16,919 nucleotides of DNA from Zancudomyces culisetae (Eukaryota; Kickxellomycota; Harpellomycetes; Harpellales; Legeriomycetaceae): NCBI GenBank assembly GCA_001969505.1, contig LSSK01000660.1:1-16919 (forward strand), given 5' to 3'. Position numbers and translations under genes: made by a program. The first letter of the stretch is position 1; every line of letters starts with the position of its first letter. Below are positions 9,024 to 16,919 of the stretch, piece after piece. The notes beneath the pieces were generated by a model. The model did not search any database and was not told the origin of the DNA. It saw only the letters and a list, made by a program, of their open reading frames with translations.

Positions 9024-10121
9024 ATGTCTATTAATAGCGTGCTATACTCGGAGGATTTTACTCCAATCCCACTACCAAACGAAAATATATTATTCAAAGC
9101 AGATGGCGTAAAACTAGACATTGAATGCGGAAGGTAAATTTACTAATTTGACGTTTTTCGCCATATTCTTGAGCAGCTATCATTAAATACCAAAGTAGAA
9201 TAAAGAAGAGATATAGAGAAAATTATAATAATAAGATAATACAAACATAAACCAATAGTGGATACCCAGGGGATTGGATGAAGCGTACCTGCTCAAAAGG
9301 CCAGGCATATATATCAAATTTGCGGATGTTTTACATTTCGTCTAATTTGAAAGTTGGTGAGAATGCGGCGATGAATTCGTCTTCAAGCCAAAGGAATACA
9401 GCACAAGACGAATTTCAGAGCTTTTCGGCACATTTGACTATGCTTTCGGATGTTCTTTATAAACAACCGCTGTTTGGAGCCAATTATCTCCAAGCCGAGG
9501 TCGAGCCGGTAAGTAAATACTCTTATAAAGTCTATTTTGAAACAACATTAAAACACCATTAAACAAAAAATAAGAATTAACTTGCTGGTTGGTAATGGTA
9601 TAGGTTCCTGGTGGCGGGTTAAAGAGCTCTCCGTTATTGAAACTAACGTTTAAAAGCGAAGGTAAATAATCACACCCATAATACCTCTTAAATATCTATA
9701 AAAGCTTGACACCAACAGGCACAAGAGTACTGAATGGATAAACACTGGATGTTATAGGCGGATATGCGTTTTACAATATGACTCGGGAATTGATGGACCG
9801 AATGAGAGGTAATTACACATTTTCTATTATTAAATCTATCTTCTACTAGAACAAGCGGATAAAGTCATGATATTCATATTCACGGCAACACCAAAATGTT
9901 TAACTTTAATAGAAACAGGAGAAGTTCCTCAGCACCACGAGCTGTTACCCTCGTATGAACATGCATTAGGAGCACCCAATGTAAGTGTCGGTAGACCACC
10001 AGTAGTTGTTAGTACAAACCGCGCCATAAACCCAAGCCATAACAATGCTGGCGGCAATAGCACTGATGTTTGTGGTGGTGAATATGCTGGAACCGACTTA
10101 CCGCCATCATACCGCCCCTAG
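9024..10121 (+). CDS. WBP2-like GRAM-domain protein with C-terminal PY motif
   Basis: Exons 9024-9133, 9259-9508, 9604-9661, 9758-9808 and 9850-10121 join in phase into 246 residues. WBP2 proteins carry an N-terminal GRAM (PH-like) domain and a proline-rich tail whose PPxY motifs bind WW domains, for example those of Nedd4/Rsp5 ubiquitin ligases or transcription coactivators. The start MSINSVLYSEDFTPIPLPNE, then GYPGDWMKRTCSKGQAYISN, matches the usual fungal opening. The hallmark KQPLFGANYLQAEVEP corresponds to KQPVFGANYIKG of WBP2. LKLTFKSEGGYAFYNMTREL closes the domain. The tail has LLPSYEHA and ends LPPSYRP, a true PPxY within seven residues of the stop. A Ser/Gln-rich insert (SSSSQRNTAQDE) breaks the GRAM fold. 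The fourth intron, 41 nt, is needed because reading through meets a stop. An upstream start is excluded by a stop at 8937. Confidence 0.9.
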
Positions 10122-10391
10122 AATCTCAAAAGTTTAGATTGTTTGCTTTACCTAGTTTAATTTGTACTTTTTTTCTTTCAAAAAACAAGATTGTTAGTAT
10201 CAAACCACCAATGCACATCCAGTTAACGTTTATTTTGCGTCCGTTTGAATTCGTACATTTATAAAGCACGGTTCAAGATCGCCGAACTCTATTATTTTTC
10301 TCTAAAACTTTTATTATACTTTAATACATTGGCAAAATTATAAACCTGAACGCGACATGCGTAGTAGGAAGAGGCTAGGGCTAGGTCTGGA
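10122..10391. other. Convergent intergenic region between the WBP2-like and haem lyase genes
   Basis: 270 bp of 3'-flanking sequence between two stops, AT-rich with short T and A runs. There is no canonical AATAAA on the plus strand and nothing that looks coding. Confidence 0.5.
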
Positions 10392-11364
10392 CTATTGATC
10401 CTTTGAAGAAAAAAACATGGAGATCCTACTGAACAGAGCTTCAAACGAGTCCAAAGCAGGTCTAACATCAAGACTAAAGGCAGGGTTTCCGTCTTCGCTG
10501 GGGAGCTCGTAGTAGTCGATTACATATCTTACTTCTTTTCCGCATCTATCAACATACCAATCATGGCGGTCAAAGGGCTTCGTGCCACTATTTTGATGAT
10601 TCATAAGGTATATGATACATATATTAGTATATAGACGTATGTATTATGCGTGTGTGTGTGTGTCACAGACTCGTTTTGACGATTATAGTGAGCAGTAAAG
10701 TTTGCAAGAAAAAAAAATCTTTTCAAATGGGATTTAGCATTTGTGATGTATAGTTATACTTACAAAAATGTACTGAAAAACCTCGCTTTAGGACTTGGTT
10801 CGTTGGGTCTTCCTTGTAATCGAGTTAATCGGTGGATTTTACACTTGCTATTAATATCAATAACCAAATTAGAATCGCAACTTTTGACTATTGTTCCTGG
10901 GCAAAATATATATGTATATAATCAGAAAGAAAAAAAATAAGGAAAACGACATACTTATCGATACGTTTCTCCCATCTCAACACTTCGTCCCAAGCACCTT
11001 CATTTAAAAAGTTGTGGATGTGCACCATTGTTTCAACATGTTCCTCACCAACTGGCATCCCCTTTCTGCTCAATGCATTGAAGAATTGTTGAGGTGATGG
11101 ATACTCCCAGTTCTCACCGTTTTGGCCATCAGATCTTGGAATCGAAGAAATCTCTCTTTCCTTTGGAAGGTTTGCTTGTTGTGCGCCAGGTAGAGATTGT
11201 GACAAGTCTTCTGGCATGTTGTTCAATGGGTTTATTTTCCCACCATAGAATTTGCTATGGTTTGCACTCGGACATTTTGCTGTGGTATTTTCACTGGTTG
11301 TATTGACCTGTATCTGTTGCTTAGTGTGGTCCACTGGACATTTTGACTCGCCTTTATCACTCAT
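10392..11364 (-). CDS. Holocytochrome c synthase (cytochrome c haem lyase)
   Basis: Exons 11364-10955, 10847-10764 and 10587-10392 join in phase into 229 residues, a normal length. The enzyme attaches haem covalently to the CxxCH motif of apocytochrome c (or c1) in the mitochondrial intermembrane space. Two Cys-Pro haem-regulatory motifs lie at the N-terminus (KCP at residues 8-10 and 30-32). The block [18 protein letters not shown] (85-102) is followed by [20 protein letters not shown] (113-132), the region with the family's haem-ligating histidine. Then come [31 protein letters not shown] and LDVRPALDS, all hallmarks. Acceptor choice for exon 2 rests on placing a cysteine seven residues after WE as in other members. 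CYC3 versus CYT2 specificity cannot be decided. A GT microsatellite sits in intron 2. The longer frame upstream starts at a non-ATG codon; 11364 is the first ATG. Confidence 0.93.
10649..10663. repeat. (GT)n microsatellite
   Basis: About seven GT units in the second intron of the haem lyase gene. A related AC-rich stretch lies at about 156-176 in an AAA+ intron. Confidence 0.8.
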
Positions 11365-11765
11365 TTTTCGATATCTTTTCAATTATTGCTAACTAAACAA
11401 ATTGTAGAAATTTTTTTTTTATCAATTTAGAGTTGCTAATTGATTTAAGAGTTTTGATTTGAACAATTCAGTGTTTTGAGCCAGAACCACCTTGAAAAAA
11501 AAAATACAAGATTATGGTCATAAAAAGGAAAAGAAAAAAAAATTAATTAATTGATTTCGACGAATTAGCACACGATGAAAACGTGATTAGAAAAGAGGAA
11601 CACTTAGGAGGGAGGATACAAGAAGTGGGCAATCCACGATGTGTGTTGCTTTAAAAAAAGATACGTCTTGTGTGCTGCTAGACCGTTTACAACCTCAGCC
11701 AAACATAGGTCAAAAAAATATTACAGAAAAAGAAAAACTGAATCTAACAATATAATATGACAGCT
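11365..11765. promoter_or_regulatory. Haem lyase promoter region and 3' flank of the Bni4-like gene
   Basis: About 400 bp between the haem lyase start and the stop of the large gene upstream on the same strand. It contains several A or T runs (11408-11420, 11495-11504, 11534-11541) and no frame worth calling. I found no clear CCAAT box. Confidence 0.4.
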
Positions 11766-14570
11766 CTAATCAATAAAATGCGTGTTACATATGGAATCTT
11801 TATGCACTATCATTTCGTAGTATTTGAAATTGTTTAGTTCCACACGGATTTCATGGGCAAGTTCAGATGAGATCTTTTCGACATCACAGCCAAGTCTGTC
11901 GTACTCTTCAGAATTGTATGTGGGATAGATAAGCACAGTCTCGTTAAATCTGAAGGTTTTTTCTACAAGTGTATTGTTGGAAAACTCCTTTAGGGGTGAG
12001 GTTGGTGATATGCTGGTTCCCGCATCGTTGTACACTTTTTGAAAAGACATCGAGTCTTGATGGTCGTGAGAAGCTGAGCTGGCAGTGTTGGCGGGGCTAA
12101 AGTCCGATATGTTTGGAAAACGAGAATTTTCAGAGCTTTTTTTGGGGGTGATTGGAGTCTCAAATTTGTCAAATTTGAGCTTTGGAGAAAATATGACGGA
12201 AGATTTAGATAAAGCAGGCAGACTGGGGGAGGGGGTGGACTGATTATTTGCCAGAGAGCTGGAAGAATTTAACGGCACAAAACCGTCGAACCCATCATCA
12301 ATGCATAGCAGCTTAAATCTATCGAGCTCTGACTGCGCTATATGATTGTTGGATTCGGAGGTAGAGTCTTTTCTTGATGCGTTATTAGATAAATCTATGT
12401 AATGATTTTTTTTTGGCGAGTCTCCAGTTTTTGAGCGTGGTTTTTTCGCCTCAGGGGATTCTCCGTCCACGCATGTGCCATTAGAGTCTTTAAATAGCTC
12501 TTCAGCATCTACGTAGTGGGTCAAGTCGTCCTTGAGTCTTTCGTAGTAGCATGTGTTGCTGGTTGAAAATGACTCTCGTGCGTTTTTAGCGAGCAGACTG
12601 TTACCTATCTCGATTGTACTGGGCTTGTTTTCTGTACTATTTTCTTTGAATCTTGTATTGACATTGTCTATTGAACTTTTTACATTCAGATATTTGTCGG
12701 ACAACAAGCCGTTGTCATTGTACATCATTTTTTTGAGGTTTTTTATCGCATTTTTGTTTTCGCGCTTGGGCGATGCTAACCCAACACTGCTATTTCTACA
12801 CTTGTCTGCCAGTCGTTCCAGCTCATCAAAGATGGCTTCTAAGTCACTGCTGTTTTGTACTTCTTCATAATTACGGCCTATGCTGTTAACATTCGTTTTT
12901 TCACATTCTTCTACTTTTCCTCTCTTGTTTAGTTTATCAGAATTTACCATTTTCTCAGCTTTCTCTGTAATATCAGCCTTTTGATTTGGGGTATTCTTTA
13001 TTTGGACGACTGTAAAGCTTTCGATCCCATTTTCTGCATCTGAGTCACTTGAATCATCAACACTGGCTTCGTTTTTCTGCTTAACTATCCGAACACTTTC
13101 AATTCTTTGAAGTGGAACAAGCTTGATCTTGTCATTATCTCTTTGGATGGATATGAGTATTGGCGATTCTATCTCCAAACTCAGTTCTTTTTTGTTTGCG
13201 TCTTTTCCTTTTTCACTATTTTTTTGTTCTCCATATGAATAGTAACTTTTGGTAACGCTTTCTACTGATTCACTGGAGGCTCCACGACTCTCTCTATTGT
13301 TGCTAAGAACGCTATCTATTAACCTACTGTCTGCATCTCCATTTCCGCCGTGCTGTCTCGGGTCGTTTACAAATACACTGTTTCTATTACCAGCATCATC
13401 AACAACTGTTACGTATCTATTCTGTGCATATCCATCTCTATTGCTTTTCTTTTTACTTTCAATCTGTTTATCAATTGCTGCTGCCGCCTGCTTGAGTATT
13501 TTTATTTTTGTTGCCTCATCCTCGGCACTATATCTTCCAGTACTACACCCCCTCTTGCTCACAATTTTTTCTTTGCTCTCATTCTTTCTGCTGCCTTTAC
13601 CTTTATAGCTTTGATCACTATTATCACTACAACTGTATTCAGCACCATCATTTATACTGACCATACTTTCTTCGATTGTACCACTTTTCTTTTTTTCATT
13701 TACTATAAACTTGGCATAGGCCAACGATCTTCGTCTATCTGGGATTTCACCTCTAGCACCAACCGTTTTCATTCGCAAGCTGTAGCTTCGTGCACTCTCA
13801 CTGTATGTATTTTCGCTATTGATACTGTCAAAGCTCTTGTGTTTTTTGAGGTTTCCCTTGTTATTTGTCAGTAAATGGGTGTTTAAATTAGTTGATGTGT
13901 TTCTATGACTCCCTTTGCCTTGTTCAGCCCTTTTATCACTGTTGAATAGGTTGGAAAGTGATTTAATATCAACATTCTCTGATTTCGTTTTACCCTTTCT
14001 CACCAGCTTATTATGTACTTCCTCGTTGTCCATATCTTCTTCCTTAGTGTGAGGTCCAATGCTAAACTTGCTCTCAAAGTATACTGATATCGATTTTCTA
14101 AGTCTGCTTATAGAACTCATTTTCTTGACACTTTTCTGTCCCCCAATTTCCTTACTTTCATCACCTTCTACCCGCTCGTTCTGTATCCCTGTATCTTTAT
14201 AGTTTTCATGAGAAATATTTTTGAAATCACTCTTCCCAAACGTACCAAATAAATTTAGTGTTTTCTCAGGATTATCGTATTCACTTTTTGTGCCGTCAAA
14301 AAGACTGCCCACACTTTTCTTTCTTTTCAGTTTTTCGGCTCTTGCACTACCACCGCTTAGGGTAAAATATTTACTAGAGCGATCCCCAATATTACTATCC
14401 AGATCTTTTTGTATCTTGTCTATAAATGTATTTCGAGTACCCTTCTCTTTTCTGTTGGGTTCTGTAGACCCCACAAGGTGCTTGAATACATTTCCTATGC
14501 TCTTGAAGTTGAATCCACGCTTCTTTTTTTCGTTATTTTTACCCTGAACCGTTCTTTCATCCATTATCAT
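11766..14570 (-). CDS. Large Ser/Lys/Asn-rich disordered protein with a Bni4/Afr1-like C-terminal block
   Basis: An intronless frame of 934 residues from the ATG at 14570; the frame extends to 14588 but that codon is GTG. Most of it is low-complexity and polar, rich in Ser, Lys, Asn, Asp and Glu, with no membrane segment or catalytic domain. The N-terminus is basic (KKKRGFNFKSIGNVFKHL). A basic serine motif LRKSISVYF and, nearer the C-terminus, many SP/TP sites (TPSPS, IFSPK, ETPITPKK, ISPTSPLK) suggest regulation by phosphorylation. The last 66 residues look ordered: TFRFNETVLIY, EEYDR, ELAHEIRVELNNFK, then VHKDS...THF. From memory this resembles the C-terminal block of fungal Bni4/Afr1-like proteins, which bind protein phosphatase 1 (Glc7) at septin or wall-growth sites. 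KTFRF is only an imperfect RVxF motif. The family call rests on this block alone. Confidence 0.72.
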   Translation of the reverse strand: MIMDERTVQGKNNEKKKRGFNFKSIGNVFKHLVGSTEPNRKEKGTRNTFIDKIQKDLDSNIGDRSSKYFTLSGGSARAEKLKRKKSVGSLFDGTKSEYDNPEKTLNLFGTFGKSDFKNISHENYKDTGIQNERVEGDESKEIGGQKSVKKMSSISRLRKSISVYFESKFSIGPHTKEEDMDNEEVHNKLVRKGKTKSENVDIKSLSNLFNSDKRAEQGKGSHRNTSTNLNTHLLTNNKGNLKKHKSFDSINSENTYSESARSYSLRMKTVGARGEIPDRRRSLAYAKFIVNEKKKSGTIEESMVSINDGAEYSCSDNSDQSYKGKGSRKNESKEKIVSKRGCSTGRYSAEDEATKIKILKQAAAAIDKQIESKKKSNRDGYAQNRYVTVVDDAGNRNSVFVNDPRQHGGNGDADSRLIDSVLSNNRESRGASSESVESVTKSYYSYGEQKNSEKGKDANKKELSLEIESPILISIQRDNDKIKLVPLQRIESVRIVKQKNEASVDDSSDSDAENGIESFTVVQIKNTPNQKADITEKAEKMVNSDKLNKRGKVEECEKTNVNSIGRNYEEVQNSSDLEAIFDELERLADKCRNSSVGLASPKRENKNAIKNLKKMMYNDNGLLSDKYLNVKSSIDNVNTRFKENSTENKPSTIEIGNSLLAKNARESFSTSNTCYYERLKDDLTHYVDAEELFKDSNGTCVDGESPEAKKPRSKTGDSPKKNHYIDLSNNASRKDSTSESNNHIAQSELDRFKLLCIDDGFDGFVPLNSSSSLANNQSTPSPSLPALSKSSVIFSPKLKFDKFETPITPKKSSENSRFPNISDFSPANTASSASHDHQDSMSFQKVYNDAGTSISPTSPLKEFSNNTLVEKTFRFNETVLIYPTYNSEEYDRLGCDVEKISSELAHEIRVELNNFKYYEMIVHKDSICNTHFID

Positions 14571-15005
14571 ATCAATTTTTCTTCCCACTTGTAATCAAAT
14601 AGTGGTATTTTACCTTGCTTACAACTATCTTACTATTACTGTTTCTTTTTAGCTAACCTGTGGCTTCCAGCTTTTAAACAACGAATGCCTTTCTCTCTTT
14701 TTTTTTCTTGCACAAGATATTAATCCAACAAATCCACCCAGTGTTATACGGAGTTATATCTTCTTTATAACAGCCGTTTTGTCTGTAGTATATATATTAC
14801 TCTCCGTGTGTTATTATTATGACAAATACTGCTTTACACACAAGAGATCCGCACTAATAACTCCTCGTATTCGCCTGTACCAGCTAACAATACAGTATTT
14901 ATTACTCCTTAAATATCCTGGTTTACGTATTTTGTAAGCGAAAAGATAAAAATAGGTATCGTTTATTTTATTTTCCGAATTATATTGGTACCACAATTAG
15001 TATCT

Positions 15006-15013
15006 TATAAAAG
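15006..15013 (+). promoter_or_regulatory. TATA-box-like TATAAAAG
   Basis: A perfect TATAAAAG with a short GC-rich flank (GGGCGC) in otherwise AT-rich DNA. The nearest plus-strand ATG (15023) opens only 26 codons and is too close for an ordinary TATA-to-start distance. Confidence 0.3.
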
Positions 15014-16361
15014 GGGCGCACAATGTTTTGTATGTCCGAACTCTATACTTTTCTGGGTTCATTTTTTTTTGATGTGTTACTCTATTGTCTGATTATGTTA
15101 TAATACATCATAACACGCCTTGTCCTGATTTTGGATTATGTTGAGCTTCTCAAATGATATTATACTGTTTTTTGAATTAATTTCCCATGATTAATATTTC
15201 AATACAATAGCGTCAATACATTTCATTGTGCTTTCTTATTAAGTCAATAGCCATACGCTAGGGTTTTTTATTCATTTAAATTTAGCATATCCTAAAATCA
15301 GGTTGATCTACACAATCGAAAATTTAAGGTAACTTTTAGAAAGAAAAACCTGTATATAGCACAAGCTGAAAACTGAATCTAACCACACCTATTTATTAGC
15401 CTTTTTACCATCCTCCGCCGTCGTCCTCCCTGTCAGGTTTTCGCTCCTCAAAAAAACAACTCCAGTTCATATCAGGAGCGGTTTATAGAAAGCATTAATT
15501 TATACATATTCAATACTATTAATGAAAACAGCACAAGCGTGTCTGGTATTCTTTCCCTCTCCCCTCCGTATACAAAGTGACCAGCATTAGAAAGTGCCAG
15601 GGGGTACAAAAGAAAGATGTAGTTGCGATCCTGGAAATACGTCACCTTTTTTTTTGCTCTATACTACAAATATCCCCTCATCTTTTCATAATCGCTTTTA
15701 ACTATACTTTTAAATCTACCTCATTATCATATCCATTTAACCTTGTCATTGATTCAAATATACCTAGTTGATCATCAAAATTTCAATTAATCTAGCCAAA
15801 AAAACCTACCTGTTCATATATTGATGTTGTTTTACGTTATATCCACACACTTTTTTTCTAGTTTTGCAGCACATTCTACACCCCATTCCTTCCTCCCCTT
15901 TTCTTTTGCTAGCAAACCTAGTATTGTTGTTGACCATGCGAGAGTTGGGATTTGATGATTTTCACTATGTCCTTACATTGCTTATTTGTTTTGGCACCTT
16001 TTCTTTTTTTGAAAACACATCAATATTAACAAATTCAAAAATTTAGAACTGGAAAATCTGCAAATTTTCTTATACTTTACTAATTATAAATTTCTCAGGC
16101 ACAGCAAACTTGGGTTTACAATTTAATCATTTGCGAAAACCTGTAAATCTATATGGAAGATCAGTGTAAATTGCCCCCTTAGCAGTTAATGATATTGCAT
16201 TTACGTCATGTCTACTAATTACTTAAACCTCGCCGTCGGCTTTGGCTATTAAATATTCAATGCTTTAGACTTTAAAAAAATAAAAAAAGAGAAAGGATCA
16301 AGGCTGTGATTTTAGCTTACAAGAGAATCGCATCCCCACCCTAAATTTCGATGGTTGAAAG

Positions 16362-16389
16362 CACGTGGGGGGAGGAGAAAGAGAGAGAA
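16362..16389. promoter_or_regulatory. CACGTG E-box adjoining a GA-rich purine tract
   Basis: CACGTG (16362-16367) is followed without a break by G and A only up to 16389. E-box plus purine tract is common in promoters; the target gene could lie beyond the right edge or be the Bni4-like gene 1.8 kb away. Confidence 0.35.
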
Positions 16390-16919
16390 CAGGGAAAAGT
16401 AGGTCAAAAAGGTTCATCTTCAGTATTTTTTATTTAGCTTTTCGCGTTTCTAGTTCCACACTTCAACTGATCTTTTGAATGTACGTTTATAGCCAAGATA
16501 AGGATTTAGTAAAATCACTGGTAAACTCAAAGACACGAATGTTTTGTTCCATTTTTAACATAACCAGTGGCAAAATTCGGTTTTTTTTAGAGGTCTAGAA
16601 GCAAAAGTATAAGACCGCTTGTGATTATACGACCATTGGCTTTCCCACTATTTTGGTGCATGGTTAGCCGAAAACTACCAAGGAATATGTGGGGCTGGTT
16701 ACGTGTTCCTAATTCTCTCAAACACACAGTATTTGTAAGATGGTACATCCTTTCTTTTAAAAAAAACGATATGATTTTATGAGCTATGTCATAGTACTGA
16801 AATTACCCATATTTTTAATTTTTGAAAACCTTCGTTATAGCTTTGAGCATTGAAATATATAGAAATATAAATTGACAAGTCGAAACATGCTATAGCTATC
16901 TGTTTATCTGCAAAAAGTG

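Larger units (their letters stand above)
14571..16919. other. 2.3-kb region without a supportable gene
   Basis: The stretch upstream of the Bni4-like gene is AT-rich with many T and pyrimidine runs. Only short frames (about 60 residues, hydrophobic or low-complexity) occur, none with recognisable motifs, and I could not chain them by splice sites. Notable sites are a TATAAAAG at 15006, a CACGTG at 16362 and a purine tract after it. It probably holds the promoter and 5' UTR of the Bni4-like gene and the flank of a gene beyond the window. Confidence 0.6.

Noticed and set aside
10848-10895. Acceptor CCCAG near 10887 for exon 2 of the haem lyase
   Set aside because: It does not fit the phase of the AA/GTATGT donor; the TAATAG acceptor before 10847 fits and places a cysteine as in other family members.
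13249-13874. Long plus-strand frames (119 and 174 codons) opposite the Bni4-like gene
   Set aside because: They are antisense shadows of a Ser/Lys-rich gene, giving Leu/Ser/Phe-rich translations with no motif; the minus-strand frame is 2.8 kb long.
15577-16046. Two plus-strand frames of about 60 codons in the gene-free stretch
   Set aside because: They are low-complexity pyrimidine-driven translations with no motif, no clear splice partners and no start context.
14571-16919. Transposon, LTR, tRNA, rRNA or CRISPR content
   Set aside because: I found no terminal or direct repeats of useful length, no transposase or reverse transcriptase motifs, no tRNA B-box with cloverleaf, and no regular repeats.

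Overview
The window is ordinary nuclear DNA of an intron-rich, AT-rich eukaryote, almost certainly a fungus. The reasons are the short introns (41 to about 200 nt) with GTAAGT/GTAATT-type donors and TAG/CAG acceptors, the compact alternation of divergent and convergent genes, a haem lyase and WBP2 protein of fungal appearance, and a C-terminal signature in the largest gene that I recall only from fungal Bni4/Afr1-like proteins. I cannot fix the lineage; an early-diverging fungus would fit the base composition and the Afg2B-like ATPase. There are no bacterial operons, CRISPR arrays, rRNA or tRNA genes, and no recognisable transposon.

Layout, left to right. (1) 56-2661, minus: a spliced tandem AAA+ ATPase of the AFG2/SPATA5L1-CDC48 class, running off the left edge. 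(2) 3041-3752, plus: four-exon tubulin-specific chaperone A (TBCA/Rbl2). (3) 4089-5723, minus: six-exon ZnT6/Zrg17-type cation diffusion facilitator, 5' end unresolved. (4) 6389-6658, plus: PET100-like cytochrome oxidase assembly factor. (5) 7014-8578, minus: six-exon TAP42/IGBP1 PP2A-type phosphatase regulator. (6) 9024-10121, plus: five-exon WBP2-like GRAM protein with PY motifs. (7) 10392-11364, minus: three-exon holocytochrome c synthase. (8) 11766-14570, minus: a 934-residue intronless, Ser/Lys/Asn-rich, mostly disordered protein ending in a Bni4/Afr1-like block that may recruit a phosphatase. About 2.3 kb to the right holds no gene I can support.

The genes are unrelated housekeeping functions: protein remodelling, tubulin folding, secretory-pathway zinc, two mitochondrial cytochrome biogenesis factors (PET100 and haem lyase), and two putative phosphatase-targeting proteins (TAP42 and the Bni4-like gene). 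They do not form a cluster or a new system. The most unusual point is the AAA+ protein: both of its Walker B motifs lack the catalytic acidic pair although both Walker A motifs are intact. The Zrg17-like transporter has likewise lost the zinc-site residues, as is known for ZnT6/Zrg17.

Exon boundaries were worked out by eye from splice sites, reading phase and remembered family patterns, and were not checked by alignment or transcript data.
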